Shown in pieces: positions 31,094 to 43,229 of a stretch of DNA of 64,000 nucleotides. How positions within the stretch are numbered: the first letter of the stretch is position 1; each line of letters starts with the position of its first letter. The translations under genes were made by a program, and so were the position numbers. The stretch comes from Chara braunii (Eukaryota > Streptophyta > Charophyceae > Charales > Characeae). The notes beneath the pieces were generated by a model. The model did not search any database and was not told the origin of the DNA. It saw only the letters and a program-made list of their open reading frames with translations. The stretch is from positions 4,016,570-4,080,569 of the forward strand of contig BFEA01000010.1 of NCBI GenBank assembly GCA_003427395.1, in the 5' to 3' direction.

Positions 31094-34000
31094 TTAAAAC
31101 GTCCTTCTCGTCCAGTCTGCTCTGATAGCTGTGGCAAGAAGGCTTTTAAAAAGTTCTTCTGCCTGTTTCTCTGGCAAACTCTCCCCCTGAAATTTGAGAA
31201 TGTTCCTGTCAGCCCAAATGACCCAAAACATAATTGCCCTGCCCACCTGGGCTACATAACTCCAACCCTCCGTGCCACTGCAACTCTGAGGTAGGCAACC
31301 TGCAAAAACCCACCTCTGCCCTGTCAACTTCATCCTCCCTGCAAACCTTTTCCAATGATAATCCCACCACCTCCACCATTTTCGTGACCCTGGCCAATCC
31401 ACCAGAGATGTTGCATTGTCTCTGGTGCCTCTTTACACTGTCGCACGTTACCTCTACTCCCATCCCTTTGTCTGTCAGCCACTTAGAGGTAGGTACCGCT
31501 AGATGTGACTGTAGCCACAGTAAGGACGCTAACTTCTGTGACTGAATGGTTTGAAGTTGTGTCCAGAGCTTGGTGAACTCAGATTGCGAAAGCGGATCCA
31601 AATCAGGAACTTGTCTTTCCCACCGACTGCTAACCTTCTCGCAAACTGATACTGAGTCTGATTTCTTTTGGAGGATCAGACTGGCATCTAACTGTTCTAG
31701 CCCCTTAACGACCGAGTCCCCTATCTGCCAGCCCCAGGCTTCGGAGCCAATTCTCAATTCCTCCAACTCAATCCCATTTCCTACCAACACAGAAATTGGT
31801 TGGAAACCCTCCTCCTTCGGAAGTCTCAATCTGACCCTGATCTCTTTCAATCCCACCAGCCCATATTGAGTCCTTATCCCAACTTTTTCCAACGTAGGGA
31901 GATTAGGAAGCGCCCGTTTGTATGTTTCAAGCCAACACTTAACAGACTGATTTTTAGTCCAACTCTCCAATCTGCAAAACCGATCCAGCTCGTCAGAGGC
32001 AGACACAAACCAAGTACCTAGTGGGTCAACCCCTCCTGGTCCAGGTCCCAGTAGCTGCTCCCATTCTTCTGGAATGGCCTGTAAGAGTTGCGCCAGCCGC
32101 CGCTCCTGATTAGGCAGCTGGCCCAAGGAATCCCTCAATTGTGCAGGAGATTTCCACATGTTGCTATTGTCATCCCACAAATCCCCAATCATGCTGATGC
32201 CCTTCTGTACCCAGCTCTGTCCGAAGTTACCAGGTCTCATCTCCAATGAGAACCAGGTTCCTTCTAAGGCCCTAATTCGGTTATTCGCAAAGAGGTGTTG
32301 GCGCTTAATTTCCATCTTGGACTTCGGGGCAATACACAGCGTAGGTCTGCATTTTCGCCATGCTTGCAGGATGTCATTCCAAAGACGGGACTTTGGTCGC
32401 CTCCTGGCATATGTATCCGCCATCAAGGCGATCCAGACATCCGATGGTCGGGAAAAGCGCTATTCCTTTGCCAACAGGGTTTCCGCCAGCAGGACCCAAT
32501 CCGTATTCGTTTCCACTTTTGCCACCCTCACCACCCATTTGGCTAGCAGTGCCGTGTTCTGTGCCGCTGGGTCAATCAGCGCCGATCCTCCCTCGTTGCG
32601 TGGTCTGCACAGCATGTCCCACGCCACTTTACTTATATACCCATTCTCCACGTTCCTATCTGGTTTCTTGATGAATCTTCGAGCAACCCCTTTGACCACC
32701 TTGAGCATTGGGTTTGAAAATCTCCGGACTATTGCCACATACCAAAGCAGGGCAAACGCAGATGCCATGATCGCTAACACCCTCCCCACAAGTGACAGGT
32801 GAAAGGCAGGCCCCCAACTCTTTACTCTCGTACAGACTTTCTCTTGAAGGATCGGCTCCTGTGACGCCGAGCAGTTCCCCAGGGCTATTTGAACACCAAG
32901 GAACCGTTCCGCTTGGTCCACTTGTACTCTCTCCATTCCCCACTGAACTGCTAGTGTAAGAGATGTTGGAAGAAAAATGTTGACTTTCTCCAGTTCACTG
33001 CAACTTCAGATAGGTCTGTAAAGTCTGACAGGCAACTCTTCAATGCCTCCAATGAGTGCACCTGGTTTACAGATAGGACAAACAAATCGTCCGCCAGAGC
33101 TTTGACCCAAGCCTCACCCCCTCCACTTACGGCAAGACCTTTGATCTCCGGATGTTTCCGTATATTGCAAAGAAGAGGTTCAAGGTGGAGTACAAAGAGG
33201 AGGGGCGCCAAGGGGCAACCTTGACGCAATGACCTTGTTAGAGCGAATTCCTTGGAGACTTCACCGTTCACACACACGGCAGCAGACACGTGCCCATACA
33301 TCGCCTTCACCCATCTGCAAAAGGATTCCCCGAAGCCGAAAAAACGCAGAGTAGTTATCACAAAGGTCCAATTCACACTGTCGTNCGCCTTTTCGAGGTC
33401 AAGTAAGAGAACCGCCATATTCCTGTCCTCGTTTTCGATGAGCTTCAAAGCCTCGATAGTTGTAACGATGTTCTCGAATATAGATCTACCTCGTACAAAA
33501 GCTCCCTGGTCTCGTGCCACTAATCCACGCAGATAGTTTCCAAGTCTGATCGCTAGCAGCTTTGCAAGCAACTTGTAAACTACATTGAGTAGAGAAATGG
33601 GTCATCAGTTTTTAATGTCACTCCGGTCTCCCTTTTTGAACATGAGAGAGATGATACCCCTTGTCATAGCCGAACCTAGCCTACCACCTTCTCTAATCTC
33701 ATTGAACATTCCCACCAGGTCTTTCACCAAAACGCCCCAACATGCACTGAAAAACTCCACTGGCAGCCCATCCTCACTTGGCGCTTTGACCCTGGCCATG
33801 CTCCTGAGGGTGGTTGTGAGCTCCTCCTCCGTAACAGGCCGGTCCAGCAGAAACCTTCCTTCCTCTGATAGTCTGCATTCCACTTTGTCCCAGACAGTTG
33901 ACTCAGCTGTCATGTCATCATCCAGATCGTCAAGTAATCGCCTCGTGGTCATGATGTCATGGAAGTAGGTTGCTGCATATTTGCACATATTACTGTTCAA

Positions 34001-35200
34001 GGAAGCGATTGGCAAGCCTGGCAAGTGGGGGTGTTTGAGTTCCCTCATTTGAACTGCTGTGTTTCTTGGTAGGAGCCTCCTGAAAGCCTCCTTGGACAGT
34101 CTGTCTGCCGCAACAATCCCTTTCACTTCCAATATCTTCACTCTCCATTCCTGTTGACCAACCTAGTACTCCTCCCATTCCCGAAGCCTCGTCTGTCTTT
34201 CCTCTGCCCAGAAAAGGTCTGAGATCGGGTTCTCCCCCAACCTCTGCCCCGCTTCCTTCACTCTTCCTTCCAGGCAAGCCGCCTCCTTGTTGCGAAGAAA
34301 GGCTGCAATTTTTGAGAAGGAATCCAGCTTGAGGGAGATGATATGGAGTCCTGCATCCACCCATTCTGTTGAGGTAGTAAACGAGGTCTTTGCTGCATTC
34401 CAATCCGACCAGAAACCTTTCACCCATGAGGTTATCCCCTCATCTAAAAGCAACGCCGTGTTTAATCGAAAGTAGCCTGACCCTCTGTCTCCCACCGCTG
34501 CTACAATACATTTCATCACCACTGGCTTGTGGTCAGACAGAGGAGTGTTTTGTGTCTCCATACTCTAAAACACCGCCTCCGATACCAGGAAAAAATCTAT
34601 CCTCCTTCTGACCCTTGCAAGTCTGGGGGTTTGGGCAAACCATGTGCATCCTGGCTCAATCGGGTACAGTTCCCTATATATGTCCTGGAGCTTCCAATGT
34701 TCCATCCACCTTAGCAGCTTGGCTCTGTCAGCAGTCATGCCTTTCGGGGCCTCCGAGTCCAGCCCTGGACTGCATGTTATGTTCCAATCTCCACCAATTA
34801 CCAGTCGTTCACTACTTGGGAGGACATGCGGGAGTGTGTCAAAAAAGACTGCCCGACCGCCCGATTCGTTAGGAGCATAAATCGTAGCAAATACCCATTC
34901 CTCTCCTCCAATAGACAGCCTTACCCAACACCATCGACCCCATACGTCGCTGTCAAAGTCCACAAGTTAGGCTTCTATTCGTTTGTGTAGTAAGATGGCA
35001 ACTCGTCTTTTGTTCCCCTAGCAGGAGACCAAACTTGGGGTCCGTCCCACCAATCGTTGAGCTGAGCTAACTTGAGTTTTGACAGCTTCGTTTCCTGAAG
35101 CATAATCACATCCAATCGTTCTTGATGTATCCAGGCTTTAACTTTTTTCCCCTTTCGGCGCCCAACACCTACCCCCAACCCCCTAACATTCCTTAGCTAT
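31094..35200 (-). pseudogene. LINE ORF2: APE endonuclease, reverse transcriptase, zf-RVT-like tail, broken
   Basis: Endonuclease: MLQETKLSKLKLAQL (about 35100), ATIYAPNESGG, VIGGDWNITCSPG, RRRIDFFLVS and PLSDHKPVVMK (about 34535) carry the expected Glu, Asn/Asp and His residues. Reverse transcriptase: LLDLEKA-x-DSVNW (x is the N at 33385), LRQGCPLAPLLFVLHLEP and KALADDLFVLSV (Asp-Asp pair near 33090). Tail: a C/H block around CKEAPETMQHLWW near 31420 resembles zf-RVT. No RNase H is seen. Breaks: frameshift near 35000, TAA 34967, TAG 34565, TAG 34163, TGA-TGA 33602-33607, frameshift near 32960, TAG 32460, frameshift near 31420. One frame runs from 34974 to 32951 except for stops. Confidence 0.85.
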
Positions 35201-35361
35201 CCTGAGCCTACCCATGAGATGGCAGAGGACTGACTGCAGATTGGATTCCTGCTGATGAAGGGTTCACGGCACGCTCGCCTTCCGGAGCATCTGATTCATC
35301 CATGGCCGCCCAATCAATGCTTATACAGCGAAAGAAGGGGCTGGACATCAAGTTGCACGAT

Positions 35362-37438
35362 CTAGGCATACTGGATGCAAGTTTGCCAGAAGGTGGCCGA
35401 AACGCCTGGACTTACCACTACTTGGGACAAGATTTTCTCTGACGCTTGGACAAGAGCATCCACCAGAAAGGAACCTAAGCCCACTCTACGCAGACATGCC
35501 CATTCTTCGGAAGAGAAGCGAGCATTAATAAGCACCACAGTATACCGAATCATGCGGTCATCTTCCAGCACAACTCTAATCTTTGGCATGTGAAACTCCG
35601 AGAAGATTCGGGACTGCAGCCTGTCTGCAAAGAGGTATCTTACCCGATCAGTTATCAGAGTCGACGTAAGAACTCCCGATATACCGATGGCAGGCAATGA
35701 GAGGGCCTCGTTGTCACCCAACAACCCTACTACATGGACTTCCTGGCCCTGAAGTGAACATACTAATGGCAACAACATCTATTCCTCCAGGTCATTCAAT
35801 CCTCGACATTGTAACTCTGCACCATCAGGGACCGCGCCCCCATGGACCAGTTGATCCTGCCCTGGTAGTGGCGCCCTCGGTATTCTGCCAACTTCTTCAC
35901 TTTCATCCTTCGATTTTTCTACAACCTCTTCCACCTGCGTAGCTTGCTGTTCCTATGGTGTTGGCAGCTGGTCTTCTGGAGCCGGTGCTGGTGCCCCATT
36001 CCTGCCACCTCTCGACCCCCCCTGTTCTTGTGAGTTCCTCCTGATGTTGCCCTCCGTGTAGATTCCCCCGTAGTTGAGCATCTGGGCAAAATCATATGGA
36101 AACTGGAGGTACGGATTCATTCATGCTCCATTGAAACCGTAAGGTTGATGGCTTAGCCCCTGCCACTGTATCGGCCCCCACCCTGGAGCAAAGTGTCGGA
36201 AGTCGGGGCTGAAGATGGCTGTTGTGTTGAGTGAAGGGGTTGAGGTTGCGGTCTTCTAATGATCATCGGGGGCCTGGCCCTATCGACAAGGATTTGCAAT
36301 TCTCCTGCTCCCCTAAGTACTCCTGGTACTTGCCCCACGATTAGCGATTCGCTCCTAGCAGCTCTCGCTTGATTATCCACTCGTGCCCCGACTGGTTCCT
36401 GAATGGCCCGGCTCCCGGTCCTACTAGCAGATGTAGCAGATCGAGCTTGTCCAGCTCTGCCACTTTGCGCCCACTTGGTCCCTTGCCGCGGCCCGTATAT
36501 GTCGATTATCTTCAGGTCAGTCCACTCTCTCTAACCCTCCCTCCCTTCTCCTTGTTCGTTGTTCCCCTTGTTCTGCTTCCTGATCGCCCTCTTAGGGGCA
36601 CCCGTCATCTGCAGTATGGTACCACCACTTACATTTGCCACACCAAGGGTTGTGCTTACAAACAAACTTGATGCTTAGCACTTTGTTTCCCAGTCGGATT
36701 GACAGCCCCGGCTCAAAGCTTGGCCTCCGCCTCCTTCACCAGTTCGAACTTCAAATTCATTAGCTTAGGTCTCGACCGGTCTTGCTCCGGTGGTTGACTA
36801 TTAATCATGTGTCCCATTGCTGACTCCACCATGCTCTCCACATGAAACATGGCCCTCAGAGGAACTTTGATCGCCATTACCCAGAACTTCGTTTGATCCT
36901 CCAGCTGTCTTCTGTCGTCCAATTCTGTACGAGTAAGCCATGGTTTAAAAAGCATGTCATACTCAATACCCCTTATCGTCACCATGTCCTCCGCTTTTGC
37001 AATTAACCATTGAGCAACTTCTCAGGAGCGGGCTACATATGATACTACATTTGGCCCTTTTGCATGCACCCTGCCCCATTTGACATTTCGGTCAAAGATT
37101 CCCTGCCTATACCAACCATTCTCATGCGCTCTAATCAAATCCTCTCTCACTCATATCGGGAGATCTTGTGCTTCTCCTTGAAAAATTATAGTAACAGTCC
37201 TCTCCTTCGACCAGTTCGTAGTAAACTCGTCCAATCTTGTGTTGACCACGAAGGTGCGAACTCCCCGTTCGACTCCCCACTCTCTATGTCGAAACTTCTC
37301 GGGCAGAATTCCATCGTCGTAGCACTTAGCAATGAGCAGTTTCATTTGGTCTTCATCTGAGAGCAGAACGTCCGTGTGTGCTGGAGGCGAGCGTCCCCTG
37401 CTCCTCTGTTGACTACCTGAGGCATTTGGAGCTGACAT
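35362..37438 (-). pseudogene. LINE ORF1 (RNA-binding protein with zinc knuckle), broken
   Basis: Starts at ATG 37438 (MSAPNASGSQQRSRGRSPP). The first 90 codons resemble the N-terminal domain of plant L1 ORF1 (DUF4283-like, by style). In-frame TGA codons stand at 37151-37153 and 37022-37024, each where CGA would fit. After a frameshift near 36713 comes CGKCKWWYHTADDGC (about 36600-36650), a CX2CX4HX5C zinc knuckle. A Pro/Gly/Gln-rich stretch follows. A last open part (35778-35362) of 138 codons, with DRVRYLFADRL and FHMPKIRVVLEDDRM, is well kept but unrecognised. ORF1 would coat the LINE RNA. Confidence 0.65.
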
Positions 37439-38079
37439 GTTACCAACAGCGTAACCCTAATCCCTCTCTTTTTCCCTCAGACCCTCCTTCCCTCGGTATC
37501 TCCCTTTAACCCTCGGAGGTTCCCTTTTAGCAACGGCTCAAACAGTTGTATAGGACGGGAATTTCCCCTATGCTTGTTTGGTGGAACAGCAGAGTTTCGT
37601 AACCATAGCCTCAACCCTGCTCTTCGTACAACCGCATCAAAGGCGGGCGCCCTCCCGGCGCTCGCCCAATATAGACAAAACGAAGCTTGCACGCCTATAG
37701 ATACAGTTGAAATTCCACACACCTATGCATGGTTGCATGCAGCCATAACTTCACACCTGTGAAATCATAGTTACCAAGGAAGGCAGCCTTTCGCTCACCC
37801 TTCGCTGAAGAGGCCCAGAGAATGCCGAGCACGACAAACAAATTCACTAACGACGTAATAATAACGACCTCAGTGATGGTTGCGCCAGTACTACCTGGTT
37901 GTACGGTTTAGAGCGCGTGGCGCCAACTGCCGTACCCCCACAGGCCTTGAGTCCGCTGGAAGCGTCAATTCTGCCGCCAGATCCGATTCTGCCGCTACCA
38001 GAAATAGCGCAACAGAGCATTAGTGCAAAATTAGCGCTCCCAGAGGACTCGCGGCCGCTAGAATCCCTCTAGCCCAGTC

Positions 38080-38254
38080 TGAACCGGCCTACTTTCTAAC
38101 TGGTAACTAAAAAAAAAAAAAGGAATATAAAGGGCAGGCCCAAGCATATACGTGTTGTCCCATGAATACGGGTCATGTTAATCTTCCATGTATCGTTCCG
38201 ATTTTAATGGGTGACCCGAAGGACTCGGATGGGGCGAAGCCCCGTGGACCTTCC
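38080..38254. other. Short unassigned stretch between LINE and repeat family X
   Basis: Has an A run at 38107-38120 and nothing coding. Confidence 0.4.
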
Positions 38255-39605
38255 AGGCAGCAAAGCGCCCCAGGAAAATCAGGAATTCCATTCATCTAGT
38301 CCCATCCGGACTCGAACTAAGGTCCGTATTTCAACAGTTCAAACGTTTACCAGCTGAGCTGGTTTGTTGGTACCATGCGCCGTCACAGTTCCAGCACCGG
38401 TACCGCAACCCTAAGGAATGGAACTCAAGATTAAAAAAATAATAATCGTAATAATAATTAAAAAGAAAAAAGGAAAATTTTGGGACTATACCGAGGGGGA
38501 GGCATGGCACTACCAGGCAGCTGAGCGCCCCCAGGCAAATCAGAAATTACATTTATCTGGTCTCATCCGGACTCGAACTCAGGTCCGTATTTCAACAGTT
38601 CAAGCGTGTACCAACCGAGCTGGCCCGTTGGTACCATGCGCGGTCACAGTTACAGCACCGGTACCGCGGCCCCAAGGAATGGAACTCAAGATTAAAAAAG
38701 TAATAATCGTAATAATAAATAAAAAGAAAGGGGACAGTCCGTACACCTTTGTCCCACCGGTTGTTCCCAAACCTTGGGCCGTCGACAAAACCAAAGGGAA
38801 TAGCCTTGTCAGAACCTTAACCTCTTGGTTTCTTTAAATTGCACCACTATACTCCCTCGTTGTTGGATGTCGGCCTCGATCCCCAAACTTGATGCATGAT
38901 AATCCAACACCTTAACCAAGTGTACTAAGCTTAAGGCTAAGATTAGTATGAGGACAGATGTTTATAAATGGGTGTTGTGCGGCACGTGTGCCTATCGAAA
39001 CACTCCAAGGCCAAACCTTAGCCTTCTGGCTAGACTTCCGCTCGTCGCTTCCCCATGCTTGCCACACGAAGGGGCAAGCTCTACTCATAGCCACTGCACA
39101 TATCGCCCATCATACCGAGGTGTTGCTGCAAATAAGTCTACCCTACAAGTGGCCACAAAACCGCATCCCCGAGGCCCAAATTTACTGTGCGGTACGCGGG
39201 TTCTAACATCGTCTTAAATAAAAACCCAAATAGTCACTTTGAAATTGAGGCACGATAGTTAGACTCGGTGTAGACCATAGTAAAGCCGCCTCTGTGCGCG
39301 CGAACGTGCCACCGTCAAACGTAGTGGCTAACAAAAAAAAACATTTGGTCCTAATTTAATTAAAAAAATAAAAAGAATTGATCGGCGATTGTGCCGCCAT
39401 GGTAATCTCAAAATAAGAAATGAATCACTAGCGTATCAAAACTGAGCGCCCACACACCCCTTCTGAACACATACTTGATCTCAAAAAGAAAATTTGTCGC
39501 GACTCGCACGACGCACCCAATTTTTCCACCCAACTTTCAACTCAACCCTCATTTTTGTCACTTGCAAAAACGAGGGCGGATACCCTTGTAAGGGTATTCA
39601 CGCTT
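38255..39605. repeat. Dispersed repeat family X, copy 2
   Basis: Same landmark order as 1150-2111. The first part is a tandem duplication of about 258 bp (38255-38514 and 38515-38732). Each half contains the tRNA-like block, ggtaccatgcg, cagcaccggtaccgc, ggaatggaactcaagatt and an AATAATAATCG tail. It ends with cacttgcaaaaacgagggcgg and the palindrome at 39580-39597. Confidence 0.65.
38300..38635 (-). repeat. Two tRNA-like segments (38300-38372, 38560-38635)
   Basis: The minus strand reads ccagctcggttggtacacgc (box A) and gagttcgagtccgg (box B, perfect consensus) 34 nt apart in the better copy. The anticodon stem does not pair well, with a loop near ctgttgaa. Being tandem, in a dispersed repeat, and poorly paired, these are tRNA-derived and not working tRNA genes. 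Confidence 0.6.
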
Positions 39606-39780
39606 ACAGTGTAATAGCAGCGTGGCGTAATGACTTAACAATCATGCAACAAAAGGGACACAACCAAAACAGCGGTCATAATTCTATCAGCAAGCGACAC
39701 AACAATGGCCCTGTTCGTGACAACGTACAGGAACACAACACCGTTTTGGATTAATCCACTAGCTGCACCTCATAGAACTT

Positions 39781-40017
39781 CCATGTTGTCAAAATGGACA
39801 TCTTTTATTTTTTGAACGAAATTGAAACCGAGTTTTTTGGCCGAAAACTCCTCAAAATTTGTTGTTCCTGACGGTGGACCCCCTGCTTGTGCATGGACCT
39901 AGCTTGAGACCAAGCACCTCGCACCCTCAGGAACAACAAATTTTGACGAGTTTTCGACCAAAAAACTCAGTTTCAATTTTGTTCAAAAAATAAAAAATGT
40001 CAATTTTGACGAAATGG
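39781..40017. mobile_element. MITE-like foldback element, about 237 bp
   Basis: The left arm (39781-39870) and right arm (39928-40017) are inverted copies of one another over about 85 bp, including gtcaaaat, ttttttgaac, aaattgaaac and caaaatttgttgttcctga (or its complement). They surround a 57-bp unpaired centre. The superfamily is unclear because I see no clean target duplication. Confidence 0.75.
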
Positions 40018-41289
40018 TCGTTATAGCTTTAATTCTCATGTAAACAGTGGTTGGCCTAAGGTAGCATCAACATGCGTAACATGGAATATTTGTTCGGTCT
40101 GAGATAAGATTAACTTTGTAGTAAAGCATGTAGTAATTATCAGTCCGGTCTACAATAGCAGCGTTCTCGTTCGGTGATCATGACTCCCGATTGTCTCAAG
40201 TTGCCCCAAATGAAACAAAGCAACACAGTCACATACGCAAGGAGTCAAATATTGGTGCCAGAACTTTATTCCTTATCCACTCGTTCAACCGAGGCAACCC
40301 CCAGGCGGAGCACATACATAATCAAGACAACGCTCGTGACGAGTGAGGGCATGCTACTATTGCACCCGCTGCACTACTTCTCAAATGTGCAAAATGAGAG
40401 TGAATCTTTCATCAATTATAGGACGATGCACTCTCCAATTTTCCACGCTATTGCGCCGGCCTCCACCTGTAAACTGAGGAAGGATCTTCCCCTAAACCCA
40501 GAGGAGATACACTGCTACCAATCACTTAGTACCCCCCCCTCTTTGGCCCGTACCTATCTCACTGCTAAGCCCGTTGTCCGTACTTCGATCCCGACAAGGA
40601 CGACCTGCAGAAGGAGCAAGTGAACGGGGAAGGCGACCTCTTGAATGAGATGAGTATAAGGATGGGGAAAAACACCACGCTCAACACGTTGTCGGACCAA
40701 ATACCCTTACAAGGGTATTTGACCATGCTTTTGCAATTGACACAGCAATAACATCAGTTACCATGACGGGGCCGGTCTGAAATGAAAAGGGTGTGTGCGC
40801 TTTAGTGTGACACTTTAAACGATTTCCTTAGCTATTGAGGCCAAGGCAAATCAGTGAGAAAATTTCGAGAGTATGAGCACGCGTTGTTATAACGCTCGCC
40901 GTGATGGTTAGGATCGGTAGCAATACCCTCCGACCGAAAGGGTCGAGGGGTTGATTGGGTTAGTGCTATGTCGGGTAGATCTAGTACAACACACACTGAG
41001 ACTTAATCATTGGTACGTTAGTCAGGATAAATGAATATACGTCCCGATCGTACGATTGAGGCGATTATAAATGTGTGATCGGCGGGATTGCAATGGCACC
41101 CGGAATGCTAAACGCTTGCCCGAGTGGCATGTCGTGCAATCTTGTATTTCGCAACCTGAGGCTGAAACTACCGCTTGACCTCCCTTGTGAAGAAAGGGAT
41201 TTGCCTCTTGGGCGGTGACATCCTGACCGCTCGCCAGGTCCAAGCAACATGTGCCATCATTCCTTTCGAAGGGAAATATCATTACAGAC
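40018..41289. repeat. Decayed repeats; inverted terminal part of family X near 40701; no gene
   Basis: Blocks at 40388 and 40472 belong to the tgcaaaatgaga family of 29.2-30.1 kb. The palindrome atacccttacaagggtat at 40701-40718, with ttttgcaattgacac beside it, is the end of a family X copy in inverted orientation relative to 39580. Nothing coding is recognised. Confidence 0.45.
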
Positions 41290-42010
41290 TGTGATATCGC
41301 TCGCATAGGCCTTAGACTCAGGCTACTTGAACTAGTATCCGCCTACCTACCGGTACTGGGCCTCTAAAAATGCCAACTTTTGTCTTTTTTTGCTCAGCCT
41401 CAAGTACCAGATACATCTACCTCTACTGAATGCGGTACCGACCTACCCGCCACTTGAGTATTTTTCCCGTCGCAACCCTCAATGTCACGGCCACAGGTAA
41501 GTACTGGCCCTTCGGGCCTTCCGATCAACCAAGTGTCCGTGCGGGTCACACACACACTCAAGCCAACAAGCACTCAGACATGGCACCCAGGCCGGCAACC
41601 GTGCACACACATAGACTTAGAATTGGGTTTGGTCCACTAGGCGGACCGAGACCCATTCATGTACTTATACCTGAACTGCTTCTGCCTTACTTGAAGCAGG
41701 AGCTAGCCCAGTAGGTTTCGGTATGGATTGACAAGCAATAGACTTGAGGATCGAGTCCACTAGCCTGTGGGCGAGCTCCTTTTTGACAAGGAAGCTCGGC
41801 TACAGCCTACTGGAGTCTTGTGTTGACCCTGCGGATGGCTAGCGGGGGTTTGAACCAACGACCTCGGTGTTAGGGTTAGTTATAGATAGTTGGTCTGTCC
41901 GACACTGAGCATGAATGGGTAGTTAGTTGTTAGATTTGTTTCTCTATTCATTTGTTTTCCGTTGTTAGTTGAATTTGTTTATTTTATTTTATTTTATTTA
42001 TTATTTTGTA
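41290..42010 (+). repeat. Dispersed repeat family Y, copy 2
   Basis: Second copy of the repeat at 18690-19455, same orientation. The plus-strand tRNA-like head (ggagctagcccagtagg) here keeps a good box B (ggatcgagtcc at about 41751-41761). The minus-strand head keeps ggttcaaacccc. It ends in a (TTTTA)n-like run at 41975-42005. Two copies in one orientation about 22.6 kb apart inside the interior of the big inverted repeat. Confidence 0.6.
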
Positions 42011-42680
42011 TTTCTTGTCTTTTCACTAATCCCGTAGCTACTGCAAGTCTCCAAAGATTCACTTTAGTGAATCTGCGTTGGAGAATCAAGCAGATTCGGT
42101 TTGACGCGATCTGCTCGACTCCAGACACAGCAACCCGAGACTTTGGTCCGCGTGCTCAGGCTGAGTGCTCGACGGGCAAACACAACGAGTGCGTAGCAGC
42201 ACGTGGGTGGAGGACGCACAGAGAAGCGGGAGGAGCGCTTCGGAGAAAAGCAGGAAGGCGGAGTTGCGCAGGGTGTAGTGGAGATGGCCGCGAGGAGAAG
42301 GGTGGAACGCGCGGGGAAGGTGGTAGGAGAAGTAGTGGGAGAAGCAGTGGTAGAGACAGAAGAAGGAGAAGAAGAAGAAGGAGAGGAGGAGAGGAGAAGG
42401 GAGGAGGGATAGAGGCGACTTACCTTCTCATTTGCAGTCGATGATAGCGACGATCCGGGCGTGGATTTTTGGATCTTGTATCTTCGTTACGAGAGACTCT
42501 CTGCAACGTGCTTTTGGTGGTTCCCCTGGTTGCGGAGGTATAGTGTTGACGACGACGACGACGAGGGAGCGAGAGAGAGGAACAACTAAGTCTTCAATCA
42601 CATGACTCACCTCATAATATTCTTATCAATAGGACAACAAAATTGTAATGAATCTACAAATACAACGAAAAAATCTACTC
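42011..42680. other. No recognisable gene; GA-rich tract
   Basis: An arginine/glutamate-rich frame (42203-42412) comes from a GA-rich run and has no domain. Confidence 0.4.
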
Positions 42681-42684
42681 TACT

Positions 42685-43191
42685 ACGTTCGTGCATGTGT
42701 GTATGAGTGTGCACGTATCTGTATATGTGTGTACTTATGAGTGTGTGTGAGTGCGCACACGTCTGTGTATGTGTGTATGTGTGTGTGTGTATGCGTATGT
42801 GTGAGTGTGCTCTGATCGAGCGGTTGGTATCGTGGTACTTCTATCGAGTAGGACAAGCAAAATCAAATGTATCTACCGCGAGATGATGGAAGTGTACACT
42901 ACTGTATATGCATGTGTGTATGTGTGCGAGTACCAATCGTGCAACGGACGACTTGGCTACTTTATCTATAGGATGAGCAAAATCAGAGGAATCTACAGCT
43001 ACAACAATGACATATACTACACGTGTGAGGATGTACGTATGTGTGTGTGTGAGAGAGAGAGTGTGTACGATTATTTGTGTGTGTGTGTGTATGCACCAAT
43101 CACACAGCTCATCCTCCGCTACTTCCATCGAGAAGATGAACGAAATTGAATGAATCTATCCGTATAGCATGAAAATCTACACTGCCACACT

Positions 43192-43229
<38 letters not shown>

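Larger units (their letters stand above)
30533..38079 (-). mobile_element. L1-type LINE, near full length, inactivated
   Basis: The body is 30544-38068 (7525 bp) on the minus strand. The 3' end is a 22-base poly(T) on the plus strand (30544-30565), i.e. a poly(A) tail. ORF1 lies at about 37438-35362 and ORF2 at about 35200-31094. The 11-base words CTAGCCCAATC (30533-30543) and CTAGCCCAGTC (38069-38079) fit a target-site duplication with one transition since insertion. The 5' untranslated part (37439-38068) is GC-rich. Plant-type layout. Many stops and frameshifts make it inactive. Confidence 0.8.

Noticed and set aside
22489-34567. Reassigned TAG/TAA codons (Gln), suggested by in-frame TAG in several ORFs
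   Set aside because: TGA also interrupts the same ORFs at Trp and Arg positions, and frameshifts are common. Transition decay explains all of them.
38300-38635. Functional tRNA genes
   Set aside because: Boxes A and B are good but anticodon and acceptor stems do not pair, and the segments sit in a dispersed, tandemly duplicated repeat.
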